From Leptolyngbya sp. BC1307 (lineage in GTDB: Bacteria; Cyanobacteriota; Cyanobacteriia; Phormidesmidales; Phormidesmidaceae), in contig NZ_NRTA01000021.1 in assembly GCF_002286735.1 (NCBI RefSeq), positions 1 to 64,000 on the forward strand: DNA of 64,000 nt. Reading direction: 5' to 3'. Position numbers and translations under genes: made by a program. Numbering within the stretch: position 1 is the stretch's first letter; the number at the start of each line of letters is the position of its first letter. Positions 45,799 to 54,070 of this stretch are shown here, piece after piece. The notes beneath the pieces are model-generated. The model saw only the letters and a list, made by a program, of their open reading frames with translations, searched no databases and had not been told where the DNA came from.

Positions 45799-46596
45799 TC
45801 AGCTCAGTCTGAGCAGAGACTGATTTTTCAGGAAGTGCCAGGGTGACTGCGGCTGGCCATACGCTTGGACGACTGGCTGTGGCCCCAGCAAAATTTGCTT
45901 CAGGCTCTCACCGGGCCGATCCGTATCGAGGTGACCTTGGGTGACAAAGCCGAAGCTACCGGCTCGCTTCACTTCATAGGCCAGAGGTAAAGGATCGGTG
46001 CCAGGTAGCTGTAAGCGCTGCTGACAGTAGTCAGGCAGGGGCCAAAAGCTAGGGCGACCGCCATTATCTCCAGCAAAAAGAGGGCCATCAGCGGCCTGTA
46101 GCTGCGCAGCGACGAGCTGACCGCGTTTGCCCAGCCATTTACCAACGCCCCAGGGCAGCACCGGTAACCCACCGGCAGCGGTAACAGCTGCTAGCGTATC
46201 TTCTAGACTGAGGCGATCTTCAATCGCAGCGGCAGTGAGCAGCGCTAAGACTTCAATTCCTTCTTGCGTAACGGCCTGTCGTCCGGCAGCTATCAAGAGA
46301 GTATGACCCGAAGAATGCTTGAACCAGAGAGTGGCAGCTTCTGCGGTTGGGCAGATTTCCCAGTCTGTTGGCGGGTTGCCTTGTTTGTATCGGCTTACCA
46401 GATCGGCGAAGGCGTTGACTCCGCTGACCTCTGCTAGTAGTAGAGCCGCCGTTAAAGGCTGGTTTAGCCCTAATTTGTCGCTTTGATGCTGAAAATTAGC
46501 TAGGGCGGATTGTAAAAACTGTGTCAGATCAAAACAGGGATGCAGATGAACATGGGCATCCACGAGTAAAGAAGGTAGATCGGTTGATAGGGTCAT
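45799..46596 (-). CDS. PHP/amidohydrolase-like protein, unknown function
   Basis: I do not recognise a characterised family. The N-terminus VDAHVHLHPCFDLTQFL is a strong metal-dependent-hydrolase motif (D-x-H-x-H). Later come LPVLPWGVGKWLGKRGQLVA and LFAGDNGGRPSFWPL, which fit a second metal-ligand and substrate loop. The 265 residues include an LSLEDTLAAVTAAGGL helical part. It may act as a PHP-like phosphoesterase or carbohydrate lactonase in the cluster, which is inference. It starts 65 bp after the end of the DUF457 gene and precedes the methyltransferase on the same strand. Confidence 0.7.
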   Translation of the reverse strand: MTLSTDLPSLLVDAHVHLHPCFDLTQFLQSALANFQHQSDKLGLNQPLTAALLLAEVSGVNAFADLVSRYKQGNPPTDWEICPTAEAATLWFKHSSGHTLLIAAGRQAVTQEGIEVLALLTAAAIEDRLSLEDTLAAVTAAGGLPVLPWGVGKWLGKRGQLVAAQLQAADGPLFAGDNGGRPSFWPLPDYCQQRLQLPGTDPLPLAYEVKRAGSFGFVTQGHLDTDRPGESLKQILLGPQPVVQAYGQPQSPWHFLKNQSLLRLS

Positions 46597-46661
46597 AACC
46601 TGACGGGCGGCGCTTAAAAGAGTAGTGAAAACTGTAGGCTGTGAATTTGGCAGGGCGATCG

Positions 46662-47207
46662 CTAGCGAGAGACCTGATGATCAGCGCGTGCCTTCCAAAT
46701 TTGTAAGCCGCTGAGCAGTATCAGCGAATAGAGGAGTTCGGCACCGATGAAGATCAGGTGGCTGTTATCCCACAGGCCACGCGAGTAATGCACGCCCGGA
46801 AACAGGGCGAATGGCGATTGAAAATATTGGGAACTCAGCGGCCATAAGAGAGGAATGCCGCGACCGCCAGCCGTGAACAAGTCCAACAGAAGATGGGAGC
46901 CGTAGAGCCCGAAAGTAAAGCTGAAGAGATTACCGTAGCTAGACTGAGGGCGATAGCGATGGACGAGCCAGGCAAGTAGGCCGCTGACAATCAGCGCCGC
47001 CAGCAGGCTGTGAGAAGGGCCGCGATGAAGCTGTAAACCGGTTAACAGCTGTCCTAGAAAGTCCAGATCGGGTGAGTTGGCAACAAACAGACTGTAGAGG
47101 GCAGCGGCAGGCGTTATCGGCCAGAGCCGACTGGGGATGATATTCTTGACAATCGGCAGACGAGTCAGGACGTAGCCTGAAACCGAATGGGCAATGGGCG
47201 AAGGCAT
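46662..47207 (-). CDS. YdjM/DUF457-type membrane-bound metal-dependent hydrolase
   Basis: The 181-residue protein has four or five hydrophobic helices and the family's His/Asp sites: MPSPIAHSVSGYVL at the start, NSPDLDFLG, HRGPSHSLLAALI and GSHLLLDLFT. It belongs to the YdjM-like inner-membrane hydrolases whose natural substrates are mostly unknown. The last residues are charged (ARADHQVSR). It lies between the PHP-like gene and the second glpD-like gene, on the same strand. Family call is good; biochemical role open. Confidence 0.85.
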   Translation of the reverse strand: MPSPIAHSVSGYVLTRLPIVKNIIPSRLWPITPAAALYSLFVANSPDLDFLGQLLTGLQLHRGPSHSLLAALIVSGLLAWLVHRYRPQSSYGNLFSFTFGLYGSHLLLDLFTAGGRGIPLLWPLSSQYFQSPFALFPGVHYSRGLWDNSHLIFIGAELLYSLILLSGLQIWKARADHQVSR

Positions 47208-47266
47208 GGTGACAAACTCCTGATGACAGCTCCTGATTACACTAAGCCAACGACGTTAAGCGAGGA

Positions 47267-48979
47267 CTATACCGGACAGGGCGGACGGACAGACACCTGC
47301 CCAGACGACTGCTGCTCAGAGGGCCGCCCGGATCGCTGCTGTTCGAGGTGTTGCTGCACCTGCTGAACTTCGGCCTGCCGCTTTTGGGGGCTCCAGCCTA
47401 GGGCCTCACCCATAATGTGCCCACACAGCTGCAGCACCTCGTCGCCAGGATGACCGACCGCGCCCAGCTCTGTCCGGCGGAAAACCACGTCGCTGAGGGT
47501 CTGAGGCATCGTATTTCGCAAATTGTATTTAACCTCTGCTGCTAGAACCCTCTGATCGCTAAGGGACGAGGCGTCATGCTCTAAAGCAGAGACCTGCTGT
47601 AAGACTTTAGGGTAGTTGGCCCCATAATTGTGGACTAGCTGCTGTAGGGTTTGAGCTGGAATTTTCTGACCGTAAGTTTTGACCGCAGCCTCTGTAAACC
47701 GCTGAAACTGTGAGATTTGCCCGCCGTAAAGGGGCTCTTGATGAGAGAGAGATAGGGGCGAAATCTGGCTGCGATCGCGAAACACCCAATCAACCGCCCG
47801 GCAAGCCAGGTCGCGCGCAGTCGTATACTTCACGCCAGCGACAGAGAGCAGGCCGCTAAGCCCTTCGCGGCGGTGGTCTTTAAGCTGAAACTGCTTGGTG
47901 AGCTGAACCTCACCCGTCTTTGAGGAAATGCCATAGCTGGGCAAGAGTCCCGTATGCACCCACTGCACATCGTCAGGGGTGAGGTTAAAGCTGGGGTATG
48001 CCTGGTTGATGTCGGCTAAAAAGCTCTCAATTTCGGCACTGGTGGCGCTCGGTGGCTTACTGTGACCTGAGTCGGGGCCATACCAGGTGCCCACTAAGGA
48101 GCGCGATCGCCAGGGAGCAATAAAAAACAGACGGCTGCCTGGCGCTCGGCCTGTGATCCCGACGGCGCACTTTTGCTGCGGGCCAAATAGGGGACGGGTG
48201 ACCAGGTTCATCGCCTTAGCGAGCGGCTGTGGGCCAGCTACCTTCTCAATGGCGCTGGAAATGAGCTGGTTAATCCAGGGGCCGCTGGCATTGACAATGG
48301 TTTTCGCCTGAATGGTAAAGCGATCGCCTGTTAGCTGGTCTTGAGCGGTGGCGGCGACGACGCGATCGCCTTCTTTGAGCAGATTGACCACACGGGTATG
48401 GTTCGCCACCTGAGCACCGCGCTGAGCCGCTGACTGCAGGAAAGCCAGCACTAGCTGCTCTGAATTGTAGACCTGGGCGTCGTAAAAACAGGCAGCGCCC
48501 GTCAGTCCTTCGGGGGGTAAGTCGGGCAGCTGTGCTAGACACTCTTGCTTCGAGAGCATTTGGCCAGCGGGAATGTGCTTTTGCGGATCGGTGAGGTAGA
48601 GGTTGCGATCGCAGCTAATCCAGTCGTTGATCTTGAGGGCAGCCGTCATGGCCTCTTTGCCTTTAAGGCTGTGGCCATAAGTCGGCACCAGCACCGGCAA
48701 CGGATGGACCAAATGAGGCGCAATCCGCATCAGCGTTTGGCGCTCTCTGATCGACTGGCGCATCCGCCGTAAATCAGCCGTTTGCAGATAGCGCAGTCCG
48801 CCGTGAATCACCTTGAGGCTATTGGCCGACGTACCAGAGGCAAAGTCAGACTGTTCTACTAGCGCTACCGACAGCCCCCTTAGAGTGGCTTCCCAGGCTA
48901 CACAGGCACCGTGAATCCCGCCGCCAATGACCAGTAGGTCGAATGACTGATCAGACAGGGCGGGCAAGTTTCTCTGCAT
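47267..48979 (-). CDS. FAD-dependent glycerol-3-phosphate dehydrogenase-like protein, copy 2
   Basis: The 570-residue paralogue of the 41202-42923 product has LLVIGGGIHGACVAWEATLR, then FASGTSANSLKVIHGGLRYL with the canonical HGG. The lines TIVNASGPWINQL and VAGVKYTTARDLACRAVDW also match. The DAO_C helical domain is present (VVFRRTELGAVGHPGDEVLQ). GGAGATC lies about 10 bases before ATG 48979. The tail is Gln/Pro-rich (QRSGRPSEQQSSGQVS) and appears disordered. Having two such oxidases 4 kb apart suggests duplication and specialisation. Confidence 0.85.
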   Translation of the reverse strand: MQRNLPALSDQSFDLLVIGGGIHGACVAWEATLRGLSVALVEQSDFASGTSANSLKVIHGGLRYLQTADLRRMRQSIRERQTLMRIAPHLVHPLPVLVPTYGHSLKGKEAMTAALKINDWISCDRNLYLTDPQKHIPAGQMLSKQECLAQLPDLPPEGLTGAACFYDAQVYNSEQLVLAFLQSAAQRGAQVANHTRVVNLLKEGDRVVAATAQDQLTGDRFTIQAKTIVNASGPWINQLISSAIEKVAGPQPLAKAMNLVTRPLFGPQQKCAVGITGRAPGSRLFFIAPWRSRSLVGTWYGPDSGHSKPPSATSAEIESFLADINQAYPSFNLTPDDVQWVHTGLLPSYGISSKTGEVQLTKQFQLKDHRREGLSGLLSVAGVKYTTARDLACRAVDWVFRDRSQISPLSLSHQEPLYGGQISQFQRFTEAAVKTYGQKIPAQTLQQLVHNYGANYPKVLQQVSALEHDASSLSDQRVLAAEVKYNLRNTMPQTLSDVVFRRTELGAVGHPGDEVLQLCGHIMGEALGWSPQKRQAEVQQVQQHLEQQRSGRPSEQQSSGQVSVRPPCPV

Positions 48980-49053
48980 GCTGGTGGTGATCTCCGGTAA
49001 AAATCTGGCGGGTCAAGTGTCGCTTGCAGCGGCTGATTTTGTAAGCCTGTTTT

Positions 49054-49081
49054 GGCGTAACGGCAGGGCAGGCGTTACGCC
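49054..49081. repeat. 9-bp perfect inverted repeat at the 3' end of the GT4 gene
   Basis: GGCGTAACG (49054-49062) and CGTTACGCC (49073-49081) pair around a 10-base loop. There is no T-run on either side, so I do not call it an intrinsic terminator; it may slow RNase decay or be a repeat fragment. Confidence 0.5.
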
Positions 49082-50357
49082 TGTTCTGCCCTTATCAGCG
49101 GCGACTCAGCTAAAGACGACAAAGTTGAGCTTAGCGATAGTTCGCTGTGGAGCCAGTCGTATAGTGACGAGAGTTTTTGTGAAAAGGCTTCGTAGTTATG
49201 GTCTTTAGAAATGTAGGCTTGGGCCGCTGTGCCCAATTTTTGCCGCAGTTCAGGGTGAGCAATCAGATGCAGCATACCGGCAGCGAAAGCCTCAGCCTCA
49301 GGCTCAGCTAGCCAGGCTATCTGCTCATTGAGAACCTGAGTATGGGTAGTCAGATTAGTCGCTAGCAACGCCTTGCCGCTATCTAGATAGGAGTAAAGCT
49401 TCATCGGCGTATTGTTACCCTGAATGCGGGGGGAGACCACGATATCGGCCTGCGCTAAATACTGATTGAGCAGCTGAATAGGCCGAGGGCCAATGAAGTG
49501 AACATTGGCATCGATCTCGTACTGAGTAGCCTGCGCCTGATATCGAGCGATATCAGGCGCATTGCCGCCCACAACGACTAAGTGGGCAGTCGGGGCATCC
49601 TGTAAAACTTTAGCAAAGCTCGCGAGCAGCAAGTCGATCCCCTGATATCGCTCTAAATTACCCACATACATGAGCAATGAGCCTTCGATATAAAATCGTT
49701 CTTTGAGGCGCTCTTTAGAGGTTGTTTCAGGACGCTGCAGGGTGGTTTTCATAGCTTTACGCAGTAATGGCTTTACGCAGTAGTAGAATCGGCGTGGTAG
49801 TTGAGGAGCGAAATGTCGGGAATAACGACAACTTTATTCGGTTTATGCTGCTGCACTTCGAGCGCGAGCGACTGGCAGACCGCGATGACCGCTTTGGCAT
49901 TATGAACAGCAAAGCCTTCACAGGGTTGCAAGATCGCCTTCAAGAATTCCAGCCGAGGATATTTATCAAAGATCTGTTGGACTAATGAAGAATCCATGTC
50001 GTAGATATAGGGAATGCCAAACAGCTTTTTGATAATCAGCGCGATGAAAACAGCTTCTTCGCCAGCATGAATGAGATCGTAGCGATTGCTTTTGGCGAGC
50101 CTGATAGCCTGAAACAGTAAAAACAGATCGCAGACTACTTTTTTCCAGGAAAAGCCCGGGCGGATATTCTGAATGAACTTGAAAGCAGGCGTGCGGTAAA
50201 GCGTCACGTTGGGATAGTGAACATCGCTGCCTTCTGGAAACGCAATCACGTCTATGGTTTCGCCCCGCTCAGAGAGCACCTTCAGAACCAGGTCTGCTGC
50301 GATCGGTGTGCCTCTGGCTTGATAGAAAGGATGGGGAGCCAACATTAGAATGTTCAT
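49075..50357 (-). pseudogene. GT4 glycosyltransferase split by frameshift at a tandem duplication
   Basis: The N-terminal half (50357-49773) has MNILMLAPHPFYQARGTPIA, a GT-B donor-side fold and AVIAVCQSLALEVQ, and stops after ADSTTA. The C-terminal half (49752-49075), in another frame, has SLLMYVGNLERYQGIDLLLA, VHFIGPRPIQLLNQYL and VVSPRIQGNNTPMKLYSYL with the Glu-like retaining-GT region. Together they cover one GT4 enzyme. The break coincides with a 16-bp tandem duplication (49751-49782). Two separate polypeptides might still associate, but the second has no clear ribosome-binding site. In the glycan cluster it would add a sugar from a nucleotide donor. Confidence 0.75.
49751..49782. repeat. 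16-bp tandem duplication at the GT4 break
   Basis: ATAGCTTTACGCAGTA and ATGGCTTTACGCAGTA follow one another. The unit length is not a multiple of three. Removing one copy alone does not rejoin the frames, so a further small indel must also be present. Confidence 0.85.
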
Positions 50358-50728
50358 ATCGCGTTAACTGATAATTTTTTGTTGCCAAGATCACAGCTAA
50401 GTCGATTCACAGAGCTGAGTCAGGTGTCAGATCACGGACGCACCTTAATAGACCGAGCACGTCTAGTCAGATCCACTTGGTTAGCCGCGCTTAAGTACAC
50501 ATATAAACGATGGTGGCTGGCAAAAATCAGAAAATCCGCTGGGTTTATGCAATGTTTATTCTTGCTACTCGTTGTTTAAACTAGTCATAAATACTGAGCC
50601 TGACTCCATCCGCTGCGCTAGCTAGCAAGTATTATTTGTCTAACGGCAGGCTGCGGGACAGCTGACTGCATAGGCTGACTGCATAGAATTGTCTAGACTG
50701 ACAAGCAGTCCCTCCTCCTTTTTAAGCT
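50358..50728. other. 371-bp divergent promoter region between GT4 and nnrD
   Basis: No gene is supported. It holds a 13-bp exact tandem duplication (50661-50686, GCTGACTGCATAG) and no recognisable RNA. The promoters of the minus-strand cluster and nnrD must lie here. Confidence 0.5.
50661..50686. repeat. 13-bp exact tandem duplication
   Basis: GCTGACTGCATAG is repeated without change, 43 bp upstream of the nnrD start. Confidence 0.9.
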
Positions 50729-52384
50729 ATGAACCGGGTTCGGCCTGATCATCTATCGTCTGTCGACACTACTCCTTTGGGCGCGGCTAGAAACCACTAT
50801 CGGGAGGCTACTCAGGCTTGCGTGGTCACAGCTGGACAGATGCAGCAGATAGAGCAGCGGATATTTGAGGCTGGTATGCCAGTAGAGGCGCTGATGGAGA
50901 AGGTCTCTGGACAAATTGCCCGCTGGTTTGTCGCCCGCTATAAAACGCTGTGGAACCTCGCTGCTGGCCCAATTGGTATCCTCGCTGGCCCTGGCCATAA
51001 TGGGGGCGATGCGCTGGTTGTGGCTCGCGAGCTGTACCATGCTGGCTACGATATACGGATCTATCAGCCATTTCCTCGGTGTAAGCCGCTGACACAGCAG
51101 CATAGCCGATACGCCAAAAGCCTGAACATTCCCTTCGTCGATTCGCCGCAGGATTTGGCAGACTGCGCAGCAATTGTAGACGGCTGGTTTGGCTTTGGTC
51201 TGACGCGCCCGATTACCGGCCAGCTAGCGACCGATATTGGGCTGATCAATCAGCAGCAGACGCCTGTTTTTAGCATTGATTTGCCCTCTGGCATCCATAC
51301 CGATACCGGTCAGGTGATGGGAGCGGCGCTCAAGGCTGACTATACGGCCTGTTTGGGCCTGTGGAAGCGGGCTTTTATGCAGGAAAACGCGCTTGCCTAT
51401 TTGGGTGATTGTGAGCTGATAGATTTTGATATTCCCCTGGCTGACGTGACGGCAGTGCTGGGCGAGGTGCCGGCGGTGCAGCGAATTACCCGGCCTGGCG
51501 CGATCGCTCACCTACCGCTCAACCGCTCACTGACAGCGCACAAGTACAAGGCCGGTCATCTGCTGCTGATTGCTGGCTCTCGTCAATATGCCGGTGCTGC
51601 TTTGCTAACGGGGCTAGGAGCGATCGCCAGCGGCGTTGGTATGCTCACCCTAGCTGTGCCCGAGTCGATTCGGCTGGCCCTACTGCCACAGCTACCGGGC
51701 GCTCTGCTGATAGGTTGCCCAGAAACGCCATCCGGGGCGATCGCTCATCTTCCTGACTCGTTAGACCTGGAGAAGTATGACGCGATCGCCTTTGGGCCGG
51801 GGCTGACCACCGCTGTACCCAGTTTGCTTCAGTCCATCTTTACTACCGGCTGTCCCCTGCTGCTCGATGCCGATGGACTCAATTTGCTGGCCAAAGGCGA
51901 CCCGATCCAGCAGCTTCAGTCGCGATCTGCCCCTACCGTGCTCACGCCCCACATCGGCGAGTTTAAGCGGCTCTTTCCCGACATCTACCGACAGACCCAA
52001 GATCAGGATCCTGGTGAAAGTGCCCTGCAAGCTGCCGCTGCTAGTAGCGCTATTGTTTTACTGAAAGGGCCAAGAAGTGCGATCGCCGCTCCCTGCCCAT
52101 CGGCTCGCCTATGGTTTAACCCTGACAGCACGTCAGCGCTGGCCCGAGGCGGCAGTGGCGATGTGCTCACCGGGCTCATTGGCGGTCTGATGGCAGCAGC
52201 AGCAGCAGCGGCTAGTCCAGATCCGACAGCTATCACGCAAGCCGTCCTCAGCGCTGTTTGGTGGCATTCTCAGGCGGCGATCTACGCTAGCGGGCAGCGT
52301 ACCTTACTTGGAGTCGATCCGCTGCACCTGACCCAGGCGTTAGATCCGGCTTTACAAGCGGCTATCAGCTCCGGCGTGAGGTGA
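50729..52384 (+). CDS. nnrD: Bifunctional NAD(P)H-hydrate epimerase/dehydratase
   Basis: The enzyme repairs damaged NAD(P)H: the N-terminal domain epimerises and the C-terminal domain dehydrates the hydrate using ADP or ATP. The 551 residues have the YjeF_N part (about 30-240; GILAGPGHNGGDALVVAREL, then FSIDLPSGIHTDTG). The ribokinase-like YjeF_C part (about 250-545) follows: HKYKAGHLLLIAGSRQYAGA, LTPHIGEFKRLF and ARGGSGDVLTGLIGGLMAAA. Fusion of both domains is the normal bacterial form. CTCCTCC lies near the upstream region but the start itself could be a later Met around residue 31 (MQQIEQRIF). It sits between the two glycan arms. Confidence 0.95.
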   Translation: MNRVRPDHLSSVDTTPLGAARNHYREATQACVVTAGQMQQIEQRIFEAGMPVEALMEKVSGQIARWFVARYKTLWNLAAGPIGILAGPGHNGGDALVVARELYHAGYDIRIYQPFPRCKPLTQQHSRYAKSLNIPFVDSPQDLADCAAIVDGWFGFGLTRPITGQLATDIGLINQQQTPVFSIDLPSGIHTDTGQVMGAALKADYTACLGLWKRAFMQENALAYLGDCELIDFDIPLADVTAVLGEVPAVQRITRPGAIAHLPLNRSLTAHKYKAGHLLLIAGSRQYAGAALLTGLGAIASGVGMLTLAVPESIRLALLPQLPGALLIGCPETPSGAIAHLPDSLDLEKYDAIAFGPGLTTAVPSLLQSIFTTGCPLLLDADGLNLLAKGDPIQQLQSRSAPTVLTPHIGEFKRLFPDIYRQTQDQDPGESALQAAAASSAIVLLKGPRSAIAAPCPSARLWFNPDSTSALARGGSGDVLTGLIGGLMAAAAAAASPDPTAITQAVLSAVWWHSQAAIYASGQRTLLGVDPLHLTQALDPALQAAISSGVR

Positions 52385-52644
52385 AGCAATAGGTAAGCAG
52401 GGGACAAAGCATGTTCATCCCAATGTTTTTTCAATAGACTGCATGGCTGACCTGCCTAGTTGGGTCTGGTATAGAGCGATCGCATAGCTGAACTAGAGTG
52501 AACCGTAGATGAAGATTTTACTGCCTGCGCCAGATCTAATTTGGCATGAAGCTTGCGTGAAGATGATGTGGCTAGTAAAAACCCCTAGAGCCCTTAGTGA
52601 TACTTTAGTTGCACGGTGGTACATTTACCCAGCGAGCGATAAAT

Positions 52645-53604
52645 ATGAATTTTAGTACGAAGCGTAGAAACCTGCACCTCAGGGAATTTCGAGCTGCAAA
52701 TATGTATCCATACATCAGTGCGCTTCGTCCTCATCACTGGACGAAGAACCTAATTATTTTTGCTGCGCCGCTGTTCAATTTTAGTTTTAACATAGCAACT
52801 GTTCTTAACAGTTTATTTGCATTCTGTTTGTTTTGTTGTATCTCAAGCAGCTTTTATCTACTCAACGATATTGCTGATATTGAGTCTGATCGGCGTCATC
52901 CGGTCAAGTGCGAGCGACCCATTGCCGCTGGCAAAGTGCCAATTTCGGCAGCGGCGGGAATGTCGTTGTCTTTGCTCGGTGGGTCTATTGGCTTAGGGCT
53001 GTATCACTCTTTCTCTTTGGGGCTGACACTAATTTGCTATGCCCTTTTGCAGCTAGCTTACAATCTCAAGTTAAAGCGAGTCGTACTACTGGATATCATT
53101 GTAATTGCCAGTGGCTTTGTGATTCGAGCCTGTGCGGGTGCAGTGGCGACAAGGGTTGATTTGTCGGTGTGGTTTTTAGTCTGTACTGCCATGCTGGCGC
53201 TGTTTCTCGCGATTGAAAAGCGTAAGGCTGAATTGCGGCGGGGGGGTAGCACGCGATCAGTGCTCAAACGCTATTCTCCGTCTTTGCTGCTGCGTTTAGA
53301 GAATGTCGCAACGACGGGAACGCTGATGAGTTATGCCCTGTGGAGCGCGGGACTGGGCTTAGAAGGGGCAACAACGCCCTGGATGATGCTGACGTTCCCA
53401 TTCGTTTTATACGGCGTGTTTCGCTATCAGCTGCTGAGTGATCCGCACGGTCAGCCCGGCGATCAGCAAGAAATGGCTAAGGAGAGAACCGAGCGCCCAG
53501 AAGGTGTGCTCTTGACAGACAAGCCTTTGCTACTGACTGTCTTTATTTGGGGCCTAGTCGCGTTTTCTATTCTGTGGCTTGAGCATCAGGGCTTAATTCA
53601 ATAA
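52645..53604 (+). CDS. UbiA-family polyprenyl-phosphate phosphoribosyltransferase (DPPR synthase type)
   Basis: DPPR synthases move 5-phosphoribose from PRPP to polyprenyl phosphate. The protein has about nine hydrophobic helices and the subgroup's signatures: YISALRPHHWTKNLIIFAAP at the start and SSFYLLNDIADIESDRRHPV with the metal-binding NDIxDxExDxxHP. A second site is YNLKLKRVVLLDIIVIASGF. I choose ATG 52645 (319 aa); a TTG at 52609 and an ATG at 52702 are alternatives. It heads a five-gene run with a small transporter, two multi-spanning glycosyltransferases and a HAD phosphatase. This fits the mycobacterial-style lipid-linked pentose route. Subgroup call is good; product inferred. Confidence 0.88.
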   Translation: MNFSTKRRNLHLREFRAANMYPYISALRPHHWTKNLIIFAAPLFNFSFNIATVLNSLFAFCLFCCISSSFYLLNDIADIESDRRHPVKCERPIAAGKVPISAAAGMSLSLLGGSIGLGLYHSFSLGLTLICYALLQLAYNLKLKRVVLLDIIVIASGFVIRACAGAVATRVDLSVWFLVCTAMLALFLAIEKRKAELRRGGSTRSVLKRYSPSLLLRLENVATTGTLMSYALWSAGLGLEGATTPWMMLTFPFVLYGVFRYQLLSDPHGQPGDQQEMAKERTERPEGVLLTDKPLLLTVFIWGLVAFSILWLEHQGLIQ

Positions 53605-53656
53605 TTCGAGCGCCGCTCTCTCGAATGATGCTCACTGGACTAATAGATATGAAAAG

Positions 53657-53992
53657 ATGTCACATCCGATCTTTATAGGGCTGATTTTAGTAACGGTTGG
53701 ATTAAATACGCTTGCTCAAGTGTTGTTTAAGTCGGGTGCCGGCGATAGTTTGCTAAACGTATATCTGTTGGGTGGTGTAGCTGCATATGGTCTGAGTACG
53801 CTTGTCTATATCTCAATTTTGGGCAAGCTCAACTTGTCGGTGGCTTATCCAGTGGTGATTGGCCTGACGGTGGTGTCAACAACTATTATGGGAGCGGTCG
53901 TGCTGGGAGAAAAAGTCTCTTCTATCAACTGGGCGGGGATAGGTCTGATGATTAGCGGTCTGTTTGCAGTGGCTTACGGCCGCACGCTGTAG
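53657..53992 (+). CDS. Small multidrug-resistance-type (SMR/EamA) four-helix transporter
   Basis: The 111-residue protein has four transmembrane helices (FIGLILVTVGLNTLAQVLFK, LLGGVAAYGLSTLVYISIL, YPVVIGLTVVSTTIMGAVVL, GIGLMISGLFAVAYG) and a conserved Gln in LAQVLFKSG. Such small proteins pair up and some (ArnE/ArnF type) flip undecaprenyl-phosphate sugars. In this cassette, a lipid-linked pentose flippase is the natural guess. It starts 52 bp after the UbiA gene and 79 bp before the next. Confidence 0.85.
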   Translation: MSHPIFIGLILVTVGLNTLAQVLFKSGAGDSLLNVYLLGGVAAYGLSTLVYISILGKLNLSVAYPVVIGLTVVSTTIMGAVVLGEKVSSINWAGIGLMISGLFAVAYGRTL

Positions 53993-54070
53993 ATTTTACC
54001 GTTAGGCTAACTGAGCATTGACGCTGCGGGAGTAGGATTTGCTGTATTGGGAGCGCAAAGGGTCAACTTT

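Noticed and set aside
49054-49081. Intrinsic terminator at the end of the GT4 gene
   Set aside because: The stem is good but no T-run follows in either direction.
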